DNA from: Haematobia irritans | Taxonomy: Eukaryota > Arthropoda > Insecta > Diptera > Muscidae | Assembly (NCBI RefSeq): GCF_050003625.1 | Contig: NC_134398.1 | Span: forward strand, 110,316,171-110,380,170 | Direction: 5' to 3' | Length of the DNA: 64,000 bases | In this document: positions 44,406 through 54,282 of the stretch, piece after piece | Layout of the letters: each line of letters begins with the position of its first letter | Numbering within the stretch: the stretch's first letter is position 1 | Made by a program: the position numbers and the translations under genes | Notes under the pieces: model-generated | The model's database searches: none | What the model saw: the letters and a program-made list of their open reading frames with translations, nothing else | Told to the model about the DNA's origin: nothing

Positions 44406-45468
44406 TATACCCTTCACCACTACTGTGGTACAGGGTATAATAAGTTTGTGCATTTGTATGTAACGCCAAGAAGGAAAAGTCTGAGACCCATCGTTTAGTA
44501 TACCGATCGTCTTAGAATTAAATTCTGAGTCGATTTAGCGATGTCCGTCTGTCTGTCTGTCTGTCTGTCCGTCTGTCTGTCTGTTGATGTATTTTTGTGT
44601 GCAAAGTACAGCTCGCAGTTTTAGTCCGATTGTCTTAAAATTTGGTATAGGGTCCTGTTTCGGCTCAAAGACGATCGATATTGATTTTGGAAAAAATCTG
44701 TTCAGATTTGAATATAGCTGCAGGGGGTAGAATTAGCATTGTAGCTATGCGTGTCAAATTTGGTTGAAATCGGTTCAGATTTAGATATAGCTCCTATATA
44801 TAGCTTTCGCCCGATTTACACTCATATGACCACAGAGACTAATTTTGTGCTCCGATTTAATTGAAATTTTGCACAGGGAGTAGAATGAGCATTGTAGCTA
44901 TGCGTGCCAAATTTGGTTGAAATCGGTTCAGATTTAGATATAGCTCCCATATATAGCTTTCGCCCGATTTACACTCATATGACCACAGAGACTAATTTTG
45001 TGCTCCGATTTAGTTGAAATTTTGCATAGGGAGTAGAATTTGCATTGTTGCTATGCGTGCCAAATTTGGTTGAAATCGGTTCAGATTTAGATATATCTCC
45101 CATATATAGCTTTCGCCCGATTTACACTCATATGACCACAGAGTCCAATTTTTAACTCCGATTTAGTTGAAATTTGGCACATGGAGTAGAATTAGCATTG
45201 TTGCTATGCGTGCCAAATTTGGTTGAAATCGGTTCAGATTTAGATATAGCTCCCATATATATGTTTTTCTGATTTCGACAAAAATGGTCAAAATACCAAC
45301 ATTTTCCTTGTAAAATCGCCACTGCTTAGTGGAAAAGTTGTAAAAATGACTCTAATTTTCCTAAACTTCTAATACATATATATCGAGCGATAAATCATAA
45401 ATAAACTTTTGCGAAGTTTCTTTAAGATTGCTTCATATTTAAATGTTTCCCATATTTTTATACCCTTC
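44406..45468. repeat. Satellite unit with deletion at 44719
   Basis: The first module stops at ATATAGCTGC and jumps to AGGGGGTAGAATTAG of a 153-bp monomer. The 142-bp module and part of a monomer are lost. The shared GC at the join is consistent with a microhomology deletion. Confidence 0.75.
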
Positions 45469-46796
45469 ACCACTACTGTGGTACAGGGTATAATAAGTTT
45501 GTGCATTTGTATGTAACGCCAAAAAGGAATACCGATCGTTTAGTATACCGATCGTCTTAGAATAAAATTCTGAGTCGATTTAGCGATGTCCGTCTGTCTG
45601 TCTGTCCGTCTGTCTGTCTGTCTGTTGATGTATTTTTGTGTGCAAAGTACAACTCGCAGTTTTAGTCCGATTGTCTTAAAATTTGGTATAGGGTCCTGTT
45701 TCGGCTCAAAGACGATCCCTATTGATTTTGAAAATCTGTTCAGATTTAGATATAGCTGCCAAATATATTTTTCACCGATCTGGTCATAATTGCCGTGTAT
45801 ATCAACCGATCTTTCTCAAATTCCGTACACCCGAATATTTTATGAGTCTCGAAAAACTTGCAAAATATCAGCCAAATTTTTTGCTCCGATTTAGTTGAAA
45901 TTTTGCACAGGGAGTAGAATTAGCATTATAGCTATGCGTGTCAAATTTGGTTGAAATCGGTTCAGATTTAGATATAGCTCCCATATATAGCTTTCAACCG
46001 ATTTACACTCAAATAACCACAGAGGCCAAATTTTTGCTCCGATTTAGTTGAAATTTTGCACAGGGAGTAGAATGAGCATTGTAGCTATGAGTGCCAAATT
46101 TGGTTGAAATCGGTTCAGATTTAGATATAGCTCCCATATATAGCATTCGCCCGATTTACACTCATATGACCACAGAGGCCAATTTTTAACTCCGATTTAG
46201 TTGAAATTTTCCATAGGGAGTAGAATTTGCATTGTTGCTATGCGTGCCAAATTTGGTTGAAATCGGTTCAGATTTAGATATATCTCCCATATATAGCTTT
46301 CGCCCGATTTACACTCATATGACCACAGAGTCCAATTTTTAACTCCGATTTAGTTGAAATTTGGCACATGGAGTAGAATTAGCATTGTTGCTATGCGTGC
46401 CAAATTTGGTTGAAATCGGTTCAGATTTAGATATAGCTCCCATATATAGCTTTCGCCCGATTTACACTCATATGACCACAGAGGCCAATTTTTTGCTCCG
46501 ATTTAGTTGAAATTTTGCACAGGGAGTAGAATTAGCATTGTAGCTATGCGTGCCAAAGTTGGTTGAAATCGGTTCAGATTTAGATATAGCTCCCATATAT
46601 ATGTTTTTCTGATTTCGACAAAAATGGTCAAAATACCAACATTTTCCTTGTAAAATCGCCACTGCTTAGTGGAAAAGTTGTAAAAATGACTCTAATTTTC
46701 CTAAACTTATAATACATATATATCGAGCGATAAATCATAAATAAACTTTTGCGAAGTTTCCTTAAAATTGGTTCAGATTTAAATGTTTCGCATATT
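45469..46796. repeat. Satellite unit with deletion at about 45880
   Basis: In the 142-bp module CAGCCAAAT is joined directly to TTTTTTGCTCCG of a 153-bp monomer, with CCAA(A)T common to both sides. Near 45521 the usual GGAAAAGTCTGAGACCCATCG is replaced by GGAATACCGATCG. Confidence 0.75.
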
Positions 46797-48736
46797 TATA
46801 CCCTTCACCACTACTGTGGTACAGGGTATAATAAGTTTGTGCATTTGTATGTAACGCCAAGAAGGAAAAGTCTGAGACCCATCGTTTAGTATACCGATCG
46901 TCTTAGAATTAAATTCTGAGTCGATTTAGCGATGTCCGTCTGTCTGTCTGTCTGTTGATGTATTTTTGTGTGCAAAGTACAGCTGGCACTTTTAGTCCGA
47001 TTGTCCTTAAATTTGGTATGGGTCCTGTTTCGGCTCAAAGACGATCCCTATTGATTTTGGAAAAAATCGGTTCAGATTTAGATATAGCTGCCATATATAT
47101 TTTTCACCGATCTGGTCATAATTGGCGTGTATATCAACCGATCTTCCTCAAATTCCGTACATCCCAATATTTTATGAGTCTCGAAAAACTTGCAAAATAT
47201 CATCCAAATCGGTTCAGATTTAGATATAGCTCCCATATATAGCTTTCGCCCGATTTACACTCAAATGACCACAGAGGCCAATTTTTTGCTCCGATTTAGT
47301 TGAAATTTTGCACAGGGAGTAGAATTAGCATTATAGCTATGCGTGCCAAATTTGGTTGAAATCGGTTCAGATTTAGATATAGCTCCCATATATAGCTTTC
47401 GCCCGATTTACACTCATATGACCACAGAGGCCAATTTTTTGCTCCGATTTAGTTGAAATTTTGCACAGGGAGTAGAATTAGCATTGTAGCTATGCGTGCC
47501 AAATTTGGTTGAAATCGGTTCAGATTTAGATATAGCTCCCATATATATGTTTTTCTGATTTCGACAAAAATGGTCAAAATACCAACATTTTCCTTGTAAA
47601 ATCGCCACTGCTTAGTGGAAAAGTTGTAAAAATGACTCTAATTTTCCTAAACTTATAATACATATATATCGAGCGATAAATCATAAATAAACTTTTGCGA
47701 AGTTTTCTTAAAATTGCTCCAGATTTAAATGTTTCCCATATTTTTATACCCTTCACCACTACTGTGGTACAGGGTATAATAAGTTTGTGCATTTGTATGT
47801 AACGCCAAGAAGGAAAAGTCTGAGACCCATCGTTTAGTATACCGATCGTCTTAGAATTAAATTCTGAGTCGATTTAGCGATGTCCGTCTGTCTGTCTGTC
47901 TGTCTGTCCGTCTGTCTGTCTGTTGATGTATTTTTGTGTGCAAAGTACAGCTGGCAGTTTTAGTCCGATTGTCCTAAAATTTGGTATGGGATCCTGTTTC
48001 GGCTCAAAGACGATCCCTATTGATTTTGGAAAAAATCGGTTCAGATTTAGATATAGCTGCAATATATATTTTTCACCGATCTGGTCATAATTGGCGTGTA
48101 TATCAACCGATCTTCCTCAAATTCCGTACATCCCAATATTTTATGAGTCTCGAAAAACTTGCAAAATATCATCCAAATCGGTTCAGATTTAGATATAGCT
48201 CCCATATATAGCTTTCGCCCGATTTACACTCCTTTGTCCACAGAGGCCAATTTTTTGCTCCGATTTAGTTCAAATTTTGCACAGGGAGTAGAATTAGCAT
48301 TATAGCGATGTGTGTCAAATTTGGTGGAAATCGGTTCAGATTTAGATATAGCTCCCACATATAGCTTTCGCCCGATTTACACTCATATGACTACAGAGGC
48401 CAATCTTTTACTCCGATTTAATTGAAATTATGCACAGGGAGTAGAATGAGCATTGTCGCTATGCATGCCAAATTTGGTTGAAATCGGTTCAGATTTAGAT
48501 ATAGCTCCCACATATAGCTTTCGCCCGATTTACACTCATATGACTACAGAGGCCAATCTTTTACTCCGATTTAATTGAAATTTTGCACAGGGAGTAGAAT
48601 TAGCATTGTTGCTATGCGTGCCAAATTTGGTTGAAATCGGTTCAGATTTAGATATAGCTCCCATATATAGCTTTCGCCCGATTTACACTCATATGATCAC
48701 AGAGTCCAATTTTTTGCTCCGATTTAGTTGAAATTT

Positions 48737-48750
48737 GGCACAGGGAGTAG
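48737..48750. repeat. LINE target-site duplication, left
   Basis: GGCACAGGGAGTAG is repeated exactly at 53777-53790. Removing the LINE and one copy restores the normal 153-bp monomer. Confidence 0.93.
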
Positions 48751-48835
48751 GTTAGGTTAGGTTAGTTTAAAGTGGCAGCCCGATTAAATTTCAGGCTCAC
48801 TTAGACTATTCAGTCCATTGTGATACCACATTTAA
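48751..48835 (-). other. LINE 3' UTR and TTAGG-like tail
   Basis: The tail on the plus strand is GTTAGGTTAGGTTAG (48751-48765), a repeat of the 5-bp word TTAGG. Just inside it is a 33-bp hairpin at 48770-48802 (stem AAGTG / CACTT and AGCC / GGCT). The hairpin is kept in both 61-bp stubs, so it is probably what the reverse transcriptase recognises. Confidence 0.75.
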
Positions 48836-51800
48836 CTAAAAGTACCTATTACATATGAGCACTTCTAGTCTTAACCACTGAACCTTCTCTATTATTAACT
48901 TTTGTGGAACCAACCAGATTGCTCCAAAAAACATTAACAAACTGCTTAAGTTAACGTTTTCCAGGTCAGCCAGTAATCTAAAGCTATATGCTCCTAAAAT
49001 TCGCTTACGCCTTACACAAAAAGCAAGACACTCACAGAAGAGGTGTTTAATTGATTCCTTTTCCTCCACGTCATGACAGCTCATACAATAGTCATTATAC
49101 TTTGCGCCAATAGTTTTTGCAAATTCGCCTATCAGGCAGCGACCCGTTATAGCAGATATTAGGAGTGCTATCTGACGCCTTGAGAACACTAGCATATCTA
49201 GTGTGCGGTTTAAGTTTAAATGGGGCCATATTTGCTTGGTGTCGTTACAACCCTTGCAATTTTCCCATCGAATATTGGCCATCATAACAGCCTTCTCACG
49301 CAGTAAGAGCTTGCAGGTGGCCAGAGGCATACCAACAGATTCTAGTTCCCCTGGAATATGTAAGGTAGTTCCTAGCCTTGCTAACACATCTGCTTCACAG
49401 TTCCCCGGTATGTTCCTATGACCAGGCACCCATATTAGGTGAATATTGTACTGCTCAGCCATCTCATTGAGAGATTTGCGGCAGTCTATGGCCGTTTTTG
49501 AGTTAAGGAACACAGAGTCCAAGGATTTTATTGCAGGTTGACTGTCTGAGTATATATTAATGCCAATATTTGTTGGAACATTACTTCTCAGCCAATTCAC
49601 CACCTCTCTTATAGCCAATATTTCAGCCTGAAAAACACTACAGTGATTAGGTAATCTTTTCGCTATTCGAATTTCCAGATCTTTAGAATATACTCCGAAC
49701 CCCACTTGTCCATTCAATTTGGAGCCATCAGTATAGAAATCTATATATCTTTTATTCCCCGGGGTCTGTGTACACCACGCCTCACTGTTGGGAATTAGAG
49801 TTTCAAACTTTTTGTCGAAAAGTGGACTCGCCAAAGTGTAATCCACTATGTTAGGCACATCTGGCATTATTTTGAGGACCGAACTGTGACCGTAACTTTT
49901 TTCCGACCACAGCGATAGCTCGCGCAACCGCACAGCCGTTGTTGCAGCTGACTGTTTGGCCAAAATGTCTAAAGGCAATAGATGCAGTATGACATTAAGG
50001 GAGTTTGTTCCTGCCTTGCTGAATGCACCTGAGATACACAAGCACGCCATACGCTGAACTTTATCTAAACCTGTCGGTTGCTGAAGTGCCGGCCACCAGA
50101 CTACAACACCATATAGCATTATAGGTCTAACCACTGCCGTGTATAGCCAATGTACAATTTTTGGTTTCAGTCCCCACTTTTTCCCTATTGCCTTTTTGCA
50201 CGAGTATAAAGCTACCGTTGCTTTCCTCGCCCTTTCTTCAATATTAAGCTTAAAGTTCAGCTTCCTGTCCAAAATAACGCCAAGGTATTTTGCACACTCC
50301 CTAAAGGGAATTTCAATACCCCCTAAGGAAATGGGCCTAACTGTGGGAGTTTTGCGATCTTTGCAGTACATGACTATTTCTGTCTTTGCTGGATTTACAC
50401 CAAGACCATTATCTTTCGCCCATTTCTCAGTCATCCGGAGAGCTCTCTGTATAATATCTCTGATTGTGGATGGGAATTTTCCCCTGACTGCTAGCGCCAC
50501 ATCATCTGCGTATGCCACCACTTTTATCCTTTCTTTTTCTAGAGAAACCAGAAGGTTGTTTATAGCAACATTCCAAAGAAGAGGTGATAGAACTCCTCCT
50601 TGGGGAGTGCCTCTGTTCACATACCTTTGTATGTTTGCTTGCCCTAGTGTGGCTGAAATACGTCTCTTCATTAGAAGTTCGTCTAACAGCCTAAGAATAC
50701 CTGGATCAACATTCAGAGTTGTCAGTCCATTTAATATCGAGCTCGGATGGATATTATTGAACGCCCCTTCGATGTCTAGAAACGCCACGATTATGTATTC
50801 TTTGACAGATAGTGAGCTTTCAATAAAGCTGACCAGTTCATGCAATGCGGTCTCAGTAGACCTGCCCTTCGAGTATGCATGCTGTCGTTTCGAGAGCAAA
50901 CCTGAATCCACGGTAGTTCTAAGATACATGTCTATCATCCTCTCCAGGGTCTTAAGTAGGAATGAGGATAAGCTGATTGGTCGGAAATCCTTCGCACTCG
51001 AGTGAGAGGCTTTTCCTGCTTTAGGTATGAAGACGACTTTTGTTTCCCTCCACTTTTTTGGAATATATGCTAAGTTTACACATTGTTTATATATCACCGT
51101 CAACCAGGGGATAATTCTTCCAGCCACTGCCTGTAACTCCGCCGGACTAATTCCATCAGGTCCGGGGGATTTGAATGGTCCAAAGCTATTTAAAGCCCAT
51201 TTTATTCTAGATTCCGACACAATTTCCTCGATAGGAAATGATCGCTGAGCCTCTGATACACCGCCGGAACATGGTTCAACCGTCTGATTTCCAGGGAAGT
51301 GTGTGTCCAAAAGTACCTCCAACGTCTCCTCACTGGACGTTGTCCAATTTCCCTCCGATGTTTTAATGAAACCTGGAGCGGTGTTAGTGGATGCTAGTAC
51401 CTTCCGTAGTCTGGAAGCCTCTGACGTATTCTCAATACTGCTACAGTAATCATCCCAAGAGTTTTGTTGAGACCTTCTCAGTTCTCGTTTATATTCTCTC
51501 AGATTCATCTTGTAAGTGTCCCAATCCTCCGGAGCTCTTGTGGACTTTGCTTTGTTAAAGAGCTTCCTGCAGGATTTCCTCATATTACTTAACTCCGTAG
51601 TCCACCATGGCGGCCGATTTTTTCCCCTTGGCTTTCCTCTAGGGCAAGCAGCTTTCAGTGAAATGTTGAAGGCCTTAGTAATCCGCTCCACTGCGTGTTC
51701 GATATCTTGCACAGTGCTCATATTTGTCTCCGGCATTTCCGGTATCATCGAATTGAACGATTCCCTATACCTATTCCAATCAGCTTTCCTAACATTTGGC

Positions 51801-52483
51801 GGAAATATGGTCTTTGAAGTACGAACAGCCAATCTGAAACTGATGTAGCGATGATCTGAGAAGCTATGTTCCCTCAAAACTTGCCACTCAGATATCTTAT
51901 CATTCAGTTCCGGAGAGGTCAACGTTACGTCCAAAACCTCTTGTCTGTTCCTGGTGACGAAGGTTGGTGCATCTCCCTTATTGCAAACTACCAGGTTAGT
52001 ACGCAAAATAAACTCTATTAGCGACTCTCCCCTTGCATTAGTATCACTACTTCCCCAAATACTATGATGTGCATTTGCATCGCATCCCATAATGAGTTTT
52101 GTCTTTGTTTTTAGTGACTCCTCAACTAAGGTCTTAACGGCACAGGGTGGCATCTCCCTATCATGTCCCATGTAGACCGAAGATACCCAATATTTGCATG
52201 TGGATATCTCTAGACTGGCTACGACAGTGTCTGCATTGCTCAATGAAGGAAGCAGAAACAAGTTTAGTTCGTTTTTAGCAATTATACATGCTCGATTTAT
52301 ATCGTTACCGGTATTATGCAAAAGTTTGAAACCCGGAGTGCTTAATTCACAGGTCTTGTTCTTATATATGTATGGTTCTTGAATAAGAACTATATCTATG
52401 TCTCCTTTCATCAGGAGAACTTTTAAGGCAGCACAAGCGGCCTTACAATGGTGAAGATTTATCTGGAGGAACCGTAGAACCAT
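48836..52483 (-). CDS. LINE ORF2: endonuclease, reverse transcriptase, RNase H
   Basis: The frame opens at a TTG four codons upstream (52493-52495), but the first ATG is at 52481-52483, which I take as the start (1215 residues; numbering below counts from the TTG). AP-type endonuclease: N13, E40, D139/N141/H143 in GCDANAHHSIWGS, D214-H215. Reverse transcriptase about 480-735: AFLDIEGAF with D574, and YADD at 662-665. RNase H about 915-1045: D923, E958, D984, D1036. C-terminal zinc motif C1137, C1140, H1151, C1156. All catalytic residues are present. ORF2 overlaps ORF1 by 41 bp in the +1 frame, so it may be translated by reinitiation. Confidence 0.92.
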   Translation of the reverse strand: MVLRFLQINLHHCKAACAALKVLLMKGDIDIVLIQEPYIYKNKTCELSTPGFKLLHNTGNDINRACIIAKNELNLFLLPSLSNADTVVASLEISTCKYWVSSVYMGHDREMPPCAVKTLVEESLKTKTKLIMGCDANAHHSIWGSSDTNARGESLIEFILRTNLVVCNKGDAPTFVTRNRQEVLDVTLTSPELNDKISEWQVLREHSFSDHRYISFRLAVRTSKTIFPPNVRKADWNRYRESFNSMIPEMPETNMSTVQDIEHAVERITKAFNISLKAACPRGKPRGKNRPPWWTTELSNMRKSCRKLFNKAKSTRAPEDWDTYKMNLREYKRELRRSQQNSWDDYCSSIENTSEASRLRKVLASTNTAPGFIKTSEGNWTTSSEETLEVLLDTHFPGNQTVEPCSGGVSEAQRSFPIEEIVSESRIKWALNSFGPFKSPGPDGISPAELQAVAGRIIPWLTVIYKQCVNLAYIPKKWRETKVVFIPKAGKASHSSAKDFRPISLSSFLLKTLERMIDMYLRTTVDSGLLSKRQHAYSKGRSTETALHELVSFIESSLSVKEYIIVAFLDIEGAFNNIHPSSILNGLTTLNVDPGILRLLDELLMKRRISATLGQANIQRYVNRGTPQGGVLSPLLWNVAINNLLVSLEKERIKVVAYADDVALAVRGKFPSTIRDIIQRALRMTEKWAKDNGLGVNPAKTEIVMYCKDRKTPTVRPISLGGIEIPFRECAKYLGVILDRKLNFKLNIEERARKATVALYSCKKAIGKKWGLKPKIVHWLYTAVVRPIMLYGVVVWWPALQQPTGLDKVQRMACLCISGAFSKAGTNSLNVILHLLPLDILAKQSAATTAVRLRELSLWSEKSYGHSSVLKIMPDVPNIVDYTLASPLFDKKFETLIPNSEAWCTQTPGNKRYIDFYTDGSKLNGQVGFGVYSKDLEIRIAKRLPNHCSVFQAEILAIREVVNWLRSNVPTNIGINIYSDSQPAIKSLDSVFLNSKTAIDCRKSLNEMAEQYNIHLIWVPGHRNIPGNCEADVLARLGTTLHIPGELESVGMPLATCKLLLREKAVMMANIRWENCKGCNDTKQIWPHLNLNRTLDMLVFSRRQIALLISAITGRCLIGEFAKTIGAKYNDYCMSCHDVEEKESIKHLFCECLAFCVRRKRILGAYSFRLLADLENVNLSSLLMFFGAIWLVPQKLIIEKVQWLRLEVLICNRYF

Positions 52484-53666
52484 CCAAATTTTCAACCACC
52501 GTCACATCAGCCGCTTCAATTGAGTCATCAAGGGCTTCCTCTTCACAGATCTCGGTGACTCTCGCAACAATCCGCGGTTCAGCTTTGGTGAGGCTTGAGC
52601 CTGTAGAAACTTCCCGCATATGATTTTCGCCATAGTCTGTAGGTTTTATGTCTCCTTCGGCTTCGCTAGGAGATTTTTTCACTGCTGACTCTACCGGAGG
52701 CTTGTCCGTTTCGGTATCCTTTGGCTGATCGCTTTTGTATACCTTCATATGGATATCATGAAAGCCATAACTTACGCGTCCTTGGGTCTGGGCTAGATGT
52801 GGCAGCGACTCTATGTTTAATATAAACACCGCATGTCGTCTTGGTCCATCCACCTCATCCAAACGACCAACCTTCCAATCGGCGGTTGGAAGATCTGGGT
52901 TACATTCTTTTAGTCTCTCTAGTATTGACTCAGGATCAGGAGGGTTTGCCGGTATCCATGCATGTGCTCTAGGTTTAGCCGGTATGTCTTTTTTATCGAC
53001 TAACTCCAAAGCGGCTCCTTCCCAAACTTCACCAATTAGCATCAGTGCAGCTTTAAAGCAATCCATAGACCTCTGGTCTGCAAAAGCTATTAACTTATAT
53101 CGTCCTTGATACCATCCAGCATCTTGCCGTCGAGGACTTGGTCCGGGAAACTTTTTTCGCACCTCTGAGTAGAAACCAGACATCGCGTTCTCAATTTCCC
53201 CCCATTTTTGCCTTGGAATCATACCGTCCAATGCTCCTTTATTAATAATAGCCATCACAAGGCTGTCTTTTGCAACTGAGGCAAACGATCTTTGATCCCG
53301 TTTAGAGGATGGTAGCTCATCCGGTGATCGTCCCCTTTTTCCAGCTTCAAGAATTCCTTGAGCCCATTTTAAGGAATCGCTTTGCTTAGCCGACAACGTG
53401 CTTGGGTCGACTGATCCTAATTTCTTTAGGATAAACAAAGCATTTCTTCGTTCCTTGAATCTCTTTCGAGAGGGATTGCCTCCTTTTGATGTCGTCACCT
53501 TAGAAAAGGTTCGACTTGCCAAAGTGTCACCGCCAGTCGACCCGTCTACAGGTCGATTAATTGGGCCTGACTCTTGGTCGCTGCCCAAATTTATAACTTC
53601 AGTCGTTACCCGTGCACTGGGCCCTGAAGTTAGCAACCCAGTGGATGACTTTGAATTTCGCTGCAT
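52443..53666 (-). CDS. LINE ORF1: nucleic-acid-binding (DUF4780-like) protein
   Basis: The 407 residues start at ATG 53664-53666. The N-terminus is polar and low-complexity. The middle (about 155-330) has the sequence style of the DUF4780 domain found in ORF1 of LOA-type elements, including GRYKLIAFAD, AHAWIPANP and FILNIESLP. The C-terminus is acidic. No CCHC zinc knuckle is present, unlike jockey or I-type ORF1. The likely role is RNA binding and ribonucleoprotein assembly. It ends in TAA at 52443-52445, inside ORF2. No break is seen. Confidence 0.8.
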   Translation of the reverse strand: MQRNSKSSTGLLTSGPSARVTTEVINLGSDQESGPINRPVDGSTGGDTLASRTFSKVTTSKGGNPSRKRFKERRNALFILKKLGSVDPSTLSAKQSDSLKWAQGILEAGKRGRSPDELPSSKRDQRSFASVAKDSLVMAIINKGALDGMIPRQKWGEIENAMSGFYSEVRKKFPGPSPRRQDAGWYQGRYKLIAFADQRSMDCFKAALMLIGEVWEGAALELVDKKDIPAKPRAHAWIPANPPDPESILERLKECNPDLPTADWKVGRLDEVDGPRRHAVFILNIESLPHLAQTQGRVSYGFHDIHMKVYKSDQPKDTETDKPPVESAVKKSPSEAEGDIKPTDYGENHMREVSTGSSLTKAEPRIVARVTEICEEEALDDSIEAADVTVVENLDGSTVPPDKSSPL

Positions 53667-53776
53667 GGTGGTTTATTATTTCCACCACACGTGAAATTCG
53701 TAATAAGTACTTATTACGATGAAATACTCCGCTATTAGAAAACACGTCCGTTCAGTTCGACGGTTGAATAATAATA
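53667..53776 (-). promoter_or_regulatory. LINE 5' UTR with internal promoter (DPE at +28)
   Basis: Counting the first base after the target duplication as +1, GGACGTG falls at +28 to +34 (53743-53749). This matches the position and consensus of the downstream promoter element of fly TATA-less genes and of jockey- and I-type LINEs. The initiator at +1 is weak (TATTATTATTC). The region also has a 22-bp perfect palindrome at 53698-53719. Confidence 0.7.
53698..53719. other. 22-bp perfect palindrome in the LINE 5' UTR
   Basis: The sequence is symmetrical about the centre of AAGTACTT, with arms TCGTAATA... and ...TATTACGA. It lies 32-53 bp upstream of the ORF1 ATG. It could form a hairpin at the 5' end of the RNA or be a dimer-binding DNA site. 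Confidence 0.8.
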
Positions 53777-53790
53777 GGCACAGGGAGTAG
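53777..53790. repeat. LINE target-site duplication, right
   Basis: Exact copy of the 14 bp at 48737-48750, continuing into AATTAGCATTG as in an uninterrupted monomer. Confidence 0.93.
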
Positions 53791-54192
53791 AATTAGCATT
53801 GTTGCTATGCGTGCCAAATTTGGTTGAAATCGGTTCAGATTTAGATATAGCTCCCATATATATGTTTTTCTGATTTCGACAAAAATGGTCAAAATAGCAA
53901 CATTTTCCTTGTAAAATCGCCACTGCTTAGTCGAATAGTGGAAAAAATGACTAATTTTCTTAAACTTCTAATACATATATATCGAGCGATAAATCATAAA
54001 TAAACTTTTGCGAAGTTTCCTTAAAATTGCTTCAGATTTAAATGTTTCGCATATTTATACCCTTCACCACTACTGTGGTACAGGGTATAATAAGTTTGTG
54101 CATTTGTATGTAACGCCAAGAAGGAAAAGTCTGAGACCCATCGTTTAGTATACCGATCGTCTTAGAATTAAATTCTGAGTCGATTTAGCGAT

Positions 54193-54247
54193 GTCCGTCT
54201 GTCTGTCTGTCCGTCTGTCCGTCTGTCCGTCTGTCCGTCTGTCTGTA

Positions 54248-54282
<35 letters not shown>
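54193..54282. repeat. Longest GTCY microsatellite tract (about 90 bp)
   Basis: GTCC-rich at the left (GTCCGTCTGTCC repeats) and GTCT-pure at the right, with one GTAT interruption. The unit at 60556 has the same GTAT interruption and a similar layout, which links the two units. Confidence 0.85.

Larger units (their letters stand above)
39702..48750. repeat. Satellite array block C
   Basis: The unit broken by the LTR element resumes at GTATGTAACGCC. Further units start at 40580, 41996, 43279, 44406, 45469, 46797 and 47745. Local oddities: a 16-bp loss at about 40205 (TTTGGTTAGATTTAG), a small repeat TTTAGATATTTAGATAT near 42300, a deletion at 44719, a deletion at about 45880, and AGACC... replaced by AATACCGATCG near 45528. 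The block ends at the LINE insertion, inside a 153-bp monomer. No host gene is seen. Confidence 0.92.
48751..53776 (-). mobile_element. Full-length LOA-like LINE (non-LTR retrotransposon)
   Basis: The 5026-bp element lies on the minus strand with a 110-bp 5' UTR, two overlapping open frames, an 85-bp 3' UTR and a short simple-repeat tail, bounded by a perfect 14-bp target duplication. ORF2 has endonuclease, reverse transcriptase and RNase H domains and a C-terminal zinc motif. That order, the RT words (HAYSKGRSTETALHEL) and the ORF1 type point to the LOA/Bilbo group; a related I-like clade is the alternative. With no stop or frameshift it is a candidate active copy. Two 61-bp stubs of the same family occur at 20164 and 21350. 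Confidence 0.93.

Noticed and set aside
48751..48765. A telomere or telomere-associated sequence
   Set aside because: Only three TTAGG-like words occur, at the 3' end of a LINE with a target duplication in the middle of the array.
50139..51005. A 288-codon plus-strand frame
   Set aside because: It is antisense to the intact LINE ORF2 and has no features of its own.
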